In this document: piece by piece, positions 1-7,154 of the stretch
Position numbering within the stretch: the stretch's first letter is position 1
Layout of the letters: every line of letters begins with the position of its first letter
Source of the DNA: Streptomyces sp. JJ36
GTDB lineage: Bacteria; Actinomycetota; Actinomycetes; Streptomycetales; Streptomycetaceae
Assembly: GCF_021696945.1 (NCBI RefSeq)
Contig: NZ_JACYHE010000058.1
Span: 1-38,460, forward strand
Reading direction: 5' to 3'
Length of the DNA: 38,460 nt
The notes under the pieces: generated by a model
The model's database searches: none
What the model saw: the letters and a program-made list of their open reading frames with translations, nothing else
What the model was told of the DNA's origin: nothing
Made by a program: the position numbers and the translations under genes

Positions 1-203
1 GGAGGTCCCACTACCGCCAAACCCGCAGGTCAGCCCCACGCACCAGCACACGACATCACCCCAGCTAGCAGCCTCAGGGCCCCTCACTCGAACGCCCCAA
101 CCGCGGCGACCCAGCCAGCCAGCACCTTCCCAACTTAGGAAGTGGTTAGGAGGTCCCACTACCGCCAAACCCGCAGGTCAGCCCCACGCACCAGCACACG
201 ACA
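1..203. repeat. 55-bp perfect direct repeat, period 148 bp
   Basis: Positions 1-55 recur without mismatch at 149-203, 148 bp apart. The repeat includes the 11-mer CCGCAGGTCAG (23-33 and 171-181), which occurs a third time at 2357-2367 just before the attachment site. The stretch between and after the copies (56-148, 204-375) shows no convincing gene. Repeats of this kind near the end of an integrated element may be integrase or excisionase arm sites, or part of an origin or transfer locus; that is inference. The first copy touches the window edge, so the true repeat could be longer or have more units. Confidence 0.85.
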
Positions 204-375
204 CTACTTGCGCAGGCCGGCGCGACGCAGTGCTGAGCCATTCAAGCAATCAAGTGCTTCCGCTAAGATCGGAACGCACGGGAAGAGCAGCCCAAGCCCG
301 ATCTACACCCGAGAGACCGCGGCATGGCGTGCGAGCAGACGACAAGTACATCCCGAACCAGAGCGAAGTGAACGG

Positions 376-2172
376 ATGACACCAGAAGAGCTCCGCGACA
401 TACTTGCATCGGCTCGGACCTTCGGCGCCGAAGCGGCAGATATTGAGGCAAAGAAGGCAGAGTCAAATCTTCCCAAATCCTGCAAAGAAACCCTTTCATC
501 CTTCTCCAATACCCCCGGCGGCGGAACACTGATTCTCGGCGTCAACGAGGATTCTGGGTTCGCAGTAACCGGAACTCAAGACGCCGGTAAGATGCAGGCC
601 GACCTGGCAGCCATGTGCCGGACGGAAATTTCTCCACCACTCTCTCCCACCATCTCAATTATCAACATCGACGAGAAGAACGTCGTTGTGGCTGAAGTCA
701 GCGAGCTTCCTCGCGAACAGAAACCCGCCTACTGTATCAGCCTTGGGATGAACCGTGGCAGCTTCATCCGAGTAGGAGAGGGCGATAGGCGGCTCACCCC
801 TGAAGAGGTTCAGCAGCTAATTTCAGACCGCGGTCAGCCACTTTTTGACCAGGAAGCGGTTCCAGGGTCCAGCCTCAGCGATCTCGACGCACGAGCAGTC
901 GACGGTTACGTCGAGCGTATGCGTACGTCCAATCCGCGGATCTTTGGCGACGCACCGCAAGAAGTAATTCTTCGAATGACCAGGGTAACGATCAAGTCAG
1001 GCGACGATGATCTACTCACAATGGGCGGACTTCTTGCACTTGGGCTGTATCCTCAGCAATACTTCCCGCAACTAAACCTGACCTTTGTGCATTTTCCCAC
1101 AACTAGTGGCGAGTCCACATCTACAGGCGTCCGCTTCCTAGACAACGTTAGCATTAACGGCTCAATTCCAGTTATGGCAAAAGAGGCGTTGCAGGCTATC
1201 CAGCGGAACATGTCAAAACGCGCCCTGATTGTCGGAGAGGGGCGTCGTGACGTCTGGGAGTATCCTCCTGAAGCACTCAGGGAGGCCATCGTAAACGCCT
1301 TGGTCCACCGCGATCTGAGCCCAGGATCGAGAGGCACTCAGGTACAGGTTGAGATGTACCCAGACCGGTTGCGAATCCTAAATTCCGGTGGCCTATTCGG
1401 GGCACTTGACATCGAGCGACTCGGAGAAGAAGGGCGCTCGTCAGCACGAAACTCGTTGCTGATGAAGCTACTGGAAGACGTCACTGTTCCTGGCGAAGAC
1501 CGAACTGTCTGCGAGAACCGCGGATCCGGCATCAGGGCAATGAACACCGCATTTCGTCAGGCCGGCATGAGCCCACCGCGGTTCTCTGACCGAACCACCT
1601 CCTTCGAAGTCACCATGCCAAATCACACTCTGCTTGACGATGATACGGTGAAGTGGCTCACGACCCTCGGCCGAGAAGGCCTACGAGACAGTCAATGTAT
1701 CGCTCTTTCGCTAATGCGCCGAGGTGAAGTACTCGACAACTCCAAATACCGATCGGCTACGGGCGTGAATGACAGTCGAGCAGCAACTTTCGAACTGCAA
1801 GATCTCGTCGCGCGCGAATTGGTGGATCAGACGGGAATCCGTGGAGGGGCACGCTACACATTGTCCGATTACGCAGCCTCGGCGGGACGAGAAGGTAAGC
1901 ATCGGTCCCGCCCGGATCGCCGTCGGCAAATTACGCAACTGCTATCAGTTCATGGGGAGCTCTCAAAGGCACAAATCAGCGAGCTGCTCAATCTTAATCC
2001 CAAGACAGCAGAGCACTGGATTCGAACCTTGAAAAATGAAGGAAAGGTTGAGCCCACCCAAGCAGGGCAAGGACAGCATGCCAAATACAGGCTCAGCTCT
2101 CAACTTGGCTTGGACGATGCTCAAGAACAGCCAGAGCAGGACGACCCCGAAGCGTCCCCCTCATCAGACTGA
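376..2172 (+). CDS. AlbA_2 (Schlafen-like) / ATPase-like / winged-helix protein
   Basis: A protein of 598 aa resembling the COG2865-type regulators or effectors. Residues about 20-125 look like an AlbA_2 domain (AADIEAKKA, then the Gly-rich NTPGGGTLILGV and GSFIRVGEGDRRLTPEEV). Residues about 290-400 resemble a degenerate HATPase_c_4 fold (EALREAIVNALVHRDL, NSGGLFG, ENRGSGI). Residues about 515-560 form a winged helix (ISELLNLNPKTAEHWIRTL). The frame is open up to a GTG at 142, but that extension runs through the direct repeat and shows no domain, so the ATG at 376 is preferred; its ribosome site is weak. Codons are clearly richer in A/T than in all later genes, and the gene sits just inside an attachment site, so it is probably cargo of the integrated element. 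AlbA_2 proteins occur both as regulators and in phage-defence loci; the role here is unknown. Confidence 0.8.
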   Translation: MTPEELRDILASARTFGAEAADIEAKKAESNLPKSCKETLSSFSNTPGGGTLILGVNEDSGFAVTGTQDAGKMQADLAAMCRTEISPPLSPTISIINIDEKNVVVAEVSELPREQKPAYCISLGMNRGSFIRVGEGDRRLTPEEVQQLISDRGQPLFDQEAVPGSSLSDLDARAVDGYVERMRTSNPRIFGDAPQEVILRMTRVTIKSGDDDLLTMGGLLALGLYPQQYFPQLNLTFVHFPTTSGESTSTGVRFLDNVSINGSIPVMAKEALQAIQRNMSKRALIVGEGRRDVWEYPPEALREAIVNALVHRDLSPGSRGTQVQVEMYPDRLRILNSGGLFGALDIERLGEEGRSSARNSLLMKLLEDVTVPGEDRTVCENRGSGIRAMNTAFRQAGMSPPRFSDRTTSFEVTMPNHTLLDDDTVKWLTTLGREGLRDSQCIALSLMRRGEVLDNSKYRSATGVNDSRAATFELQDLVARELVDQTGIRGGARYTLSDYAASAGREGKHRSRPDRRRQITQLLSVHGELSKAQISELLNLNPKTAEHWIRTLKNEGKVEPTQAGQGQHAKYRLSSQLGLDDAQEQPEQDDPEASPSSD

Positions 2173-2396
2173 GTGTTTTGCCGTGTGGGAACGCCTACGG
2201 ACAGGAGCGACAGGCGAGACGCCGACAGATCATCGCGTCAGGTCCGGCTTCTGCAAGGGCCGCACCATCGCACCAGATACGCACCAGAAGTGGCGGTAAA
2301 CCGCGGTCAACTCGGGACACCGAAGTGCGTGCCGTGACAACCTAGTCGCGCCGTTACCGCAGGTCAGCGTATCTATCCGGCCGATCTACACGGTGA
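2173..2396. other. Terminal non-coding segment of the integrated element
   Basis: This 224-bp stretch separates the AlbA_2 gene from the attachment site. It holds the third CCGCAGGTCAG (2357-2367), and the 12-mer CGCACCAGATAC at 2269-2280 that recurs at 3469-3480. Both copies of the 12-mer are followed at similar distance by GCGGTCAAC (2303-2311 and 3506-3514). I read it as the attP arm region of the element. An ORF overlapping it from the previous gene's 3' end has no recognisable features. Confidence 0.45.
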
Positions 2397-2440
2397 TTCC
2401 CAAGCTCAGAGCGCGGGTTCGATTCCCGTCACCCGCTCCA
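2397..2440 (+). other. Attachment site: 3' half of a tRNA-Gly(CCC) gene
   Basis: The segment matches the 3' part of an actinobacterial glycine tRNA from the anticodon onward. It has anticodon-loop TTCCCAAG, the 3' anticodon stem, a T arm with GGTTCGATTCCC, acceptor strand CACCCGC, discriminator T and encoded CCA. There is no 5' half, so it cannot be a functional tRNA. Site-specific integrases of actinobacterial integrative elements recombine into tRNA 3' ends, leaving an intact tRNA at one end of the element and such a fragment at the other. The element therefore lies to the left, and native chromosome resumes at 2441. The integrase and the intact tRNA lie outside the window. Confidence 0.85.
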
Positions 2441-2479
2441 ACGACGAAGGCCCAGGTCAGGCACCTGGGGCTTTGTCGT
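2441..2479 (+). terminator. tRNA-Gly terminator hairpin left beyond the attachment site
   Basis: Arms 2441-2457 and 2463-2479 pair over 17 positions with one G-T wobble and one mismatch, around a 5-nt loop. It directly follows the encoded CCA, as expected for the original terminator of the tRNA gene before the element integrated. The hairpin has no long T run, as is common in Streptomyces. Confidence 0.75.
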
Positions 2480-2593
2480 CCCTCCGGCTCTCCCGTCCCC
2501 CGCGCCGCGAAGGCCTGAGGCCGGGTGCGGGCCTCGAGCCCGTCAGGTGCCGCCAGTCGGCAGGCGAGGGCCCAACCGCCGGCCGCCGTCACG

Positions 2594-2700
2594 GCGCCGC
2601 AGACATCCACCGCGATCCCTCCGCGCCGTAGCCCGTACGCTCCAGCTCGATGACCGAGTGGACGAGGTCCTGTCGCCACGGTCGAGAAGCCCCGCCGACC
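2594..2700. repeat. Copy A of a diverged 107-bp duplication
   Basis: This segment aligns without gaps to 3660-3766 with 13 differences by hand count, about 88% identity. It lies directly upstream of the Nudix remnant. In one minus-strand frame both copies share the peptide pattern RQDL(V/A)H(S/A)VIEL followed by RT and YG, which might be residue of a coding sequence; copy B has a stop codon just before it. The alternative is a duplicated promoter/leader region. Confidence 0.7.
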
Positions 2701-2715
2701 GAAAAGGCGAGGAAC

Positions 2716-2980
2716 GTGAGCACTGCTGAGCGCCCCCACTCCGTGAGCGTCGCCGGGGTCATCGTGGACGACGACGGCCGCGCGCTGCTGATCCAGCGAC
2801 GCGACAACGGACAGTGGGAACCGCCCGGCGGCGTCCTTGAACCCGGCGAGACCATCCCCGAGGCCCTACAACGGGAAGTCCTCGAAGAGACCGGTATCAA
2901 GATTCGCCCTTCTCGCGACTCTGACCGGCATCCACAAGAACATGACCGGGCTGATCGTGTCCCTCAGAAGGGATCGGTGA
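2716..2980 (+). pseudogene. Nudix hydrolase remnant, frameshifted and truncated
   Basis: From GTG 2716 the frame encodes a typical Nudix start (VSVAGVIVDDDGRALLIQRR) and a full Nudix box (GGVLEPGETIPEALQREV, then LEETGI), which would bind the metal for hydrolysis of nucleoside-diphosphate-X compounds. After EETGIKI the expected homology (LTGIHKNMTGLIVSL) continues in another frame from 2921, so a single-base indel lies near 2905-2918. Homology stops at about 2963, where the 3' end of the convergent gene begins, and the shifted frame ends with TGA at 2978-2980. About half of a normal 150-residue domain is missing, so the gene is very probably inactive. Unshifted, the frame reads on to 3333 with no resemblance to anything. 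Confidence 0.8.
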
Positions 2981-3287
2981 ACGAGATCGGCTTGCCGGTG
3001 GCGTGGGCGTATGCGATCTCCCTGCTCGTGGACTCGCCGATATACCCGCCCGGGTTGACGACCAGAACCCGGTCAGCCAGGTCGATCTTGCGCAGGTGGA
3101 GGGCGTCCAGCGCGGTCTTCTGCTCGCTGGTGAGCAACTCGTCTCCTTCGTGGTCCTCGGCGCGCAGGAATACACCCGGCGCGACGACGATGGCACCTGC
3201 GAAGGTCAGATCACGGTTCGCCGCACTCATCTCGTCCACGAACCGGGTGGAGCCGCAGATGCAGACGATCTCAGGCCGGTCGGGCAG
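2964..3287 (-). CDS. Small Rossmann-like (DUF4406 / nucleoside deoxyribosyltransferase-like) protein
   Basis: Residues around VCICGSTRF, then VVNPGGYIGESTSREIAYA and GKPISF, resemble the nucleotide-binding folds of nucleoside 2-deoxyribosyltransferase-like and DUF4406 proteins. The obvious GTG start at 3239 would cut off the conserved GSTRF strand. A CTG at 3287 keeps it and has an AAGGA ribosome site seven bases upstream, so I propose that start (107 aa). No ATG or GTG lies between the upstream in-frame stop (3291-3293) and that point. The gene follows the short ORF 3291-3386 in the same frame, separated only by TGA, so the pair is probably co-translated. Its 3' end overlaps the Nudix remnant. 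Substrate unknown. Confidence 0.6.
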   Translation of the reverse strand: MPDRPEIVCICGSTRFVDEMSAANRDLTFAGAIVVAPGVFLRAEDHEGDELLTSEQKTALDALHLRKIDLADRVLVVNPGGYIGESTSREIAYAHATGKPISFTDPF

Positions 3288-3290
3288 GGC

Positions 3291-3386
3291 TCAGTCCTTC
3301 GGGTCGAACGGGAAACCGTCAGTGTGCGCGTAGCCGTCACAGACGGGCATACGAGCCAGCAGTTTAGCCAGCGAGATGTGCACCAC
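3291..3386 (-). CDS. Short conserved-looking ORF upstream of the Rossmann-like gene
   Basis: A 31-residue ORF from GTG 3386 (or 3383): an N-terminal HISLAKLLARM helix followed by CDGYAHTDGFPFDPKD and TGA. The frame is open up to 3473, but the extra N-terminal part looks like random high-G+C coding. The C-terminal motif has strong codon bias and ends just before the CTG start of the next gene, which suggests a two-gene unit. It may instead be the surviving 3' end of a longer gene. No function can be assigned. Confidence 0.4.
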   Translation of the reverse strand: MVHISLAKLLARMPVCDGYAHTDGFPFDPKD

Positions 3387-3871
3387 ACGGCTGCACCGTC
3401 CCCTTCCGAGTCCTGGGCGGCGGCGCGCCACGACCCGTGACGGCGAGTCGGCCGGCCGGTGCGGGCCCCGCACCAGATACTCACAGAAGAGCCTGAAACG
3501 GCACGGCGGTCAACGCGGGCCACGGACGCAAGCACCAGCAGCCGCCTCGTCGTGTCCCGGCGGCTCAGCGGCCCGACTGACCCGGCATGCACGCTGTTGC
3601 CCAAGCGCTGCGTCCAGTGGGCAGACCGGGTCAGAGGGACTGAATCGACTGACTGGACGGTGCCGCGGACCTCCACCGCGCTTCCTCCGTGCCGTAGCAC
3701 GTGCGCACCAGCTCGATGACCGCGTGGGCGAGGTCCTGTCGCTACGGTCGGGAAGCCCCGCCGACCACCGGGAACGCGAGGCAGGTGGTCTGTCCATGGC
3801 AGGGGTTCGGCGGGTCGCCTGGCGGCCAGAACAGAGGGCGTTGTCAGCAACCGCTCATACCATCCACGCTC
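3387..3871. other. Gene-free stretch with decayed element-end and duplication sequence
   Basis: No convincing gene. It contains the second copy of CGCACCAGATAC (3469-3480) and GCGGTCAAC (3506-3514), then copy B of the 107-bp duplication (3660-3766). The order matches that seen at 2269-2700, but without the tRNA fragment and terminator. This looks like an old duplication or a second, decayed integration scar. Confidence 0.5.
3660..3766. repeat. Copy B of the 107-bp duplication
   Basis: About 88% identical to 2594-2700. Unlike copy A it is not followed by a Nudix gene; the next supported gene starts about 105 bp downstream at 3872. A stop codon (TAG on the minus strand) interrupts the frame that is open in copy A. 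Confidence 0.7.
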
Positions 3872-4423
3872 ATGGGATTCTTCGGAACTTTCGTGGTGGC
3901 CCGGTACGACGGGCCCTTGGCAGAGCTGCCGGCGATGCGGCAGGCAGGCGGTGACCTTGCCTGGTCGGCTCACGACGGTGCCTGGCAGATCGTGCAACTC
4001 CACGGTGGTGCTGTCCCCTCCGACTCGATCGGGCAGGAGACGCAGGGTCCCGTGCTCATCGCCCAGGTCATTGACAGTGATGTGGTGGCGGTGGAAGCAG
4101 CCAGCCCGAGGGGGCCCAGGTGGCATTGCGTGCTGTCGCCGCGTACGGCGCACGATTCTTACGGCGCTCCGGAGCAGGTGCTGGAAGGGAACGAGGAAGC
4201 CGCCCCACTCGCAGCAGGCTGGGCGAGAGAGGCCGGCCGTGAACCGGATACCGATGCGTTGGCTACGGTGCTCGCCGCCGAGGCGGACCCCTTCGCGGAG
4301 GACCTGGTGCTGGAGTTGGTGAGCGCTCTGGGGTTCCGTTTCCGGGAGACCCCCGAGCAAGTCGTGCCACTCGCCTGCCAGGACGGGCGGGGGCTCACGG
4401 GGAACCAGAGTACGCAGGGGTGA
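3872..4423 (+). CDS. Hypothetical protein, actinobacterial type
   Basis: A protein of 183 aa starting MGFFGTFVVARYDGPL. It is mostly acidic and soluble, with no signal peptide or membrane segment. It has two aromatic-rich stretches (LAWSAHDGAWQIVQLHGG and PRWHCVLSP) and a C-terminal alpha-rich part rich in Glu and Ala. The start was chosen at ATG 3872 because the upstream extension in this frame runs through copy B of the duplication; no clear ribosome site is visible, so translation may be leaderless. It resembles conserved streptomycete proteins of unknown function; I cannot name a family. Confidence 0.65.
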   Translation: MGFFGTFVVARYDGPLAELPAMRQAGGDLAWSAHDGAWQIVQLHGGAVPSDSIGQETQGPVLIAQVIDSDVVAVEAASPRGPRWHCVLSPRTAHDSYGAPEQVLEGNEEAAPLAAGWAREAGREPDTDALATVLAAEADPFAEDLVLELVSALGFRFRETPEQVVPLACQDGRGLTGNQSTQG

Positions 4424-4520
4424 CGTCGGCCAGAGCCTGCCAAGGCAGGAGAACCGGGTCCCCTCCTCGGGGCGTGGGCGTTCCACAGCACGGCCGCCTC
4501 GGCGGACGCAGGTCTAGGGT

Positions 4521-5126
4521 GTGTCGATGCAGCCCTTCCCTCCGCCGCGGATACCGGCGAACGCACTCCGGCCCGGCCGGCACTGGTATGTCGTGGCGGC
4601 CGCGGTCGCTGTCGTGCTGATCACGCTGGGCGTGACCCTCGGTGTGTACCGGTTCGACAACGCGATCGACGCGGTGGACACCGACAACCAGTTCGCCGAC
4701 GGCGACACCGTCACCCTGCGGCTCGAGCCGGAGAGCGAGAAGGCGATCTGGATCCGGAACCGGGGCCCGTCGCCTGCCCAGGAGTGCGGCATCACCGGGC
4801 CGGGCGACCCCCGGCTCTCCGATCCGGGAATCGACGTGTTCCTCACCCGTGGCGAGACGTGGAATCCGCTCTACACCATCGATGTGCCGCGGTCGGGCGA
4901 CTACGAGGTCACCTGCTCGTCGCAGGGACCGTCCCGGTACGCCATCGGCGACACCGGAGGCTTCGTCGCGTCGCTGGGCGGGCTGGTACTCGCCGCCTTC
5001 CTTCCCGTCCTCGGAATCGGCATCTGCGCCGTCATCGTCCTCGTCACCGCCGTCCGCCGCAGGAGCCATCACCAGCGGCTGCTCGCCGAAGAACGGGCCG
5101 CGCAGCAGAAGGCGCTCCTGCCCTGA
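4521..5126 (+). CDS. Two-TM membrane protein with extracytoplasmic domain
   Basis: A protein of 201 aa. A short proline-rich cytoplasmic N-terminus leads to TM1 (about residues 24-44, WYVVAAAVAVVLITLGVTLG). An exported domain of about 100 residues has two Cys (in QECGITG and VTCSSQG) that could form a disulfide. TM2 is at about 152-178, followed by a basic cytoplasmic tail (RRRSHHQRLLAEER). The GTG at 4521 or the ATG at 4527 may be the start. A short stem (CTGCCC-TGA-GGGCGG) spans the stop codon. Function unknown. Confidence 0.7.
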   Translation: MSMQPFPPPRIPANALRPGRHWYVVAAAVAVVLITLGVTLGVYRFDNAIDAVDTDNQFADGDTVTLRLEPESEKAIWIRNRGPSPAQECGITGPGDPRLSDPGIDVFLTRGETWNPLYTIDVPRSGDYEVTCSSQGPSRYAIGDTGGFVASLGGLVLAAFLPVLGIGICAVIVLVTAVRRRSHHQRLLAEERAAQQKALLP

Positions 5127-5289
5127 GGGCGGTAGGGGACGGGAGGTGGGGCAGCCCGCTCGCCGGGTTCCCACCCCGCGCCGGACGCCACGGTGCCGGC
5201 GGGGGCCGTACAAGCCCGTGCGAGGAGCACCCCCGTGCCAGGGCGGAAAGTCGTTTGCGGGGAGGGTGGGGCCCTGTCACGCTCCCGCC

Positions 5290-6204
5290 ATGGACATGCA
5301 TGCCGGTCAGCTGAGCGTGCCGGTGGAGACGGTGCGGGAGCTGGTGGGGGCTCAGTTCCCCGAGTGGCGGGACCTGCCCGTCAGAAGCCTGGCTTCCGAC
5401 GGCACGGTCAACGCGATCTTCCGCATCGGCGAGGGGCTGACGGCTCGGTTCCCCCTCCGTGGGGAGGACGCCGGGGCGGCGCTCCGTGAGCTGGAGTCCG
5501 AGGCGGAGGCGGCCCGTGAGCTGGCGGGCCGCACGCCCTTTCCGACGCCCCGGCCGGTGGCACTGGGGGCGCCGGGCCCGGACTATCCGCTTCCGTGGTC
5601 GGTGCAGACCTGGCTGCCGGGCGTCGTCGCCACCGAGGAGGACCCGGGCGGGTCGCCCGAGTTCGCGCACGATCTGGCGTCGTTCATCCGCGCCGTACGG
5701 GCGCTCGACACCCGCGGACGCACGTTCCGTGGGGAAGGCCGCGGCGGCGACCTGAAATCCCACGACGCGTGGCTGGAGACCTGCTTCGAGAAGAGCGGGG
5801 AGCTCCTCGACGTCCCGCGGCTGCGACGGATGTGGGCACGCCTGCGGGAGCTGCCGGACAACCCGTCCGGCGAGGCCATGACCCACGGCGATCTCATCCC
5901 GGGGAACGTACTGGTCTCCCGGGGCCGCCTGGCCGGGGTCCTCGACGTCGGCGGACTGGGTGCGGCCGACCCCGCGCTGGACCTGGTGGCGGCCTGGCAT
6001 CTGCTGGAGGCCGGGCCGCGGCAGCTCCTCCGTGACGACCTCCGGTGCGACGACGTCGCATGGGAGCGGGGGAAGGCGTGGGCCTTCCAGCAGGCCATGG
6101 GCCTGGTCTGGTACTACGCCGAGAGCAACCCGCCCATGAGCCGTATGGGCCGGCGCACCCTGGACCGCATCATGGCCGACCCCGGCCCCTCCTCCCCGGC
6201 CTGA
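5290..6204 (+). CDS. APH-family phosphotransferase (kinase-like)
   Basis: A protein of 304 aa with the phosphotransferase (APH) fold. An N-lobe strand region (LASDGTVNAIFRIGEGLTARFP) precedes the catalytic loop HGDLIPGNVLV and the metal-binding segment DVGGLGAADPALDL. Such proteins phosphorylate small molecules such as aminoglycosides, macrolides or metabolites; the substrate cannot be read from the sequence. ATG 5290 follows a G-rich stretch but no well-spaced ribosome site. The gene is convergent with and only 12 bp from the GNAT gene. Confidence 0.85.
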   Translation: MDMHAGQLSVPVETVRELVGAQFPEWRDLPVRSLASDGTVNAIFRIGEGLTARFPLRGEDAGAALRELESEAEAARELAGRTPFPTPRPVALGAPGPDYPLPWSVQTWLPGVVATEEDPGGSPEFAHDLASFIRAVRALDTRGRTFRGEGRGGDLKSHDAWLETCFEKSGELLDVPRLRRMWARLRELPDNPSGEAMTHGDLIPGNVLVSRGRLAGVLDVGGLGAADPALDLVAAWHLLEAGPRQLLRDDLRCDDVAWERGKAWAFQQAMGLVWYYAESNPPMSRMGRRTLDRIMADPGPSSPA

Positions 6205-6216
6205 TCCGGGCGTCCG

Positions 6217-6858
6217 TCAGGCACCGGGCGAGCACCGAGGCGCGGCGGCTCCGTCGCGCGGGCGGCCGGTCCGGGTCCAGCGGCCGGCCGTTGGCGTGTC
6301 CGTCGGGTGCCACTCGCGGCGGAGGAGGCCGAAGACCCAGGAGTCGGAGACGTCGCCGTTGACGACGCAGTCCTCGCGGAGGGTGCCTTCGCGGACGAAG
6401 CCGAGCTTCTCCAGGACCCGGGCGGACGCCTCGTTGCGGGTGTCGGTCTCGGCCTGGACGCGGTTCAGGTCCAGGGTGTCGAACGCCCACCGCAGGACGG
6501 CGTGCGCGGTCTCCGTGGCGTAGCCGTGGCCCCACGCGGCGGCGTCGAAGACGTAGCCCAGGGTCGCGCTGCGGAAGTCCGGCTTCCAGTCGGTCAGGCC
6601 GCACCAGCCGATGAACGCGCCGTCGGAGACGCGGTCGACGGCCACCCGCACTCCCGTGCCTTCCTCCTCGATCGTCCGGCAGGTCGCGAGGAAACGCCGG
6701 GCGCGGGCCGGTTCGGTCCACGGTGGGGAGTCCCAGTAACGCAGCACGTGGGCGTTGCTGTGCAGCGCATAGAGCGGTGCCGCGTCGGCGTCGGTGAACG
6801 GACGCAGTCGCAGACGGGTGGTGTGCAGCTCGGGGGTGGGCAATGTCATGCGGAGCAT
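6217..6858 (-). CDS. GNAT N-acetyltransferase, RimJ/RimL-like
   Basis: A protein of 213 aa. It has the order typical of RimJ-type GNATs: TTRLRLRPFTDADAAPLYAL at the N-terminus, FIGWCGL in the central strand, the acetyl-CoA pyrophosphate loop region (AAWGHGYATETAHAVLRWAF), and NEASARVLEKLGFVREGTLR near the end. A poorly conserved basic tail follows. Members acetylate N-termini or small amines using acetyl-CoA in the cytoplasm. ATG 6849 (MTLPTPEL) is an equally good start. Confidence 0.88.
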   Translation of the reverse strand: MLRMTLPTPELHTTRLRLRPFTDADAAPLYALHSNAHVLRYWDSPPWTEPARARRFLATCRTIEEEGTGVRVAVDRVSDGAFIGWCGLTDWKPDFRSATLGYVFDAAAWGHGYATETAHAVLRWAFDTLDLNRVQAETDTRNEASARVLEKLGFVREGTLREDCVVNGDVSDSWVFGLLRREWHPTDTPTAGRWTRTGRPRDGAAAPRCSPGA

Positions 6859-7154
6859 CCTGCCGCGTCCCGCTCGCCCCCGACCATCTCACGCACCCGC
6901 TCAACCGGGCTGCCTCCCGAACCGGTGTACATCCGCGGCCCGTTCTCGCGGACAGAGCCCCCCCGGGGGCAGAATCGCCGGCCCGCACCATCGGTGAGGC
7001 AGAGGGGCAGGTCGTCAGGCAGAGCCCGGCATTGCCTCCGGCGCGCAGCGGGCGTACCGGCGCGGAGGTCGCGGCGATCGAGGGTGAGGATTCGGGGATC
7101 CCGCCCATCCGAAATCAGGTTGTGTGGCGGAACGGCGCAGCGCATCGTGGGTGC
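6859..7154. other. Divergent intergenic region, no gene seen
   Basis: Lies between the divergent GNAT and PhyH genes and must hold both promoters. I see no strong hairpin or consensus promoter. A stretch at about 6995-7110 vaguely recalls a decayed tRNA but cannot be folded convincingly. Confidence 0.5.

Noticed and set aside
142..375. In-frame extension of the AlbA_2 gene to GTG 142
   Set aside because: It reads through the 55-bp direct repeat, has no domain, and the AlbA_2 fold is complete from ATG 376.
2036..2299. ORF overlapping the 3' end of the AlbA_2 gene
   Set aside because: Mostly an out-of-frame reading of the winged-helix codons; no ribosome site and no recognisable motif.
3291..3293. 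TGA between two same-frame ORFs as selenocysteine or programmed readthrough
   Set aside because: No SECIS-like structure, and the following CTG has its own ribosome site; two separate ORFs are simpler.
6995..7110. Possible decayed tRNA upstream of the PhyH gene
   Set aside because: Some tRNA-like phrases are present, but no acceptor or anticodon stem can be formed on either strand.
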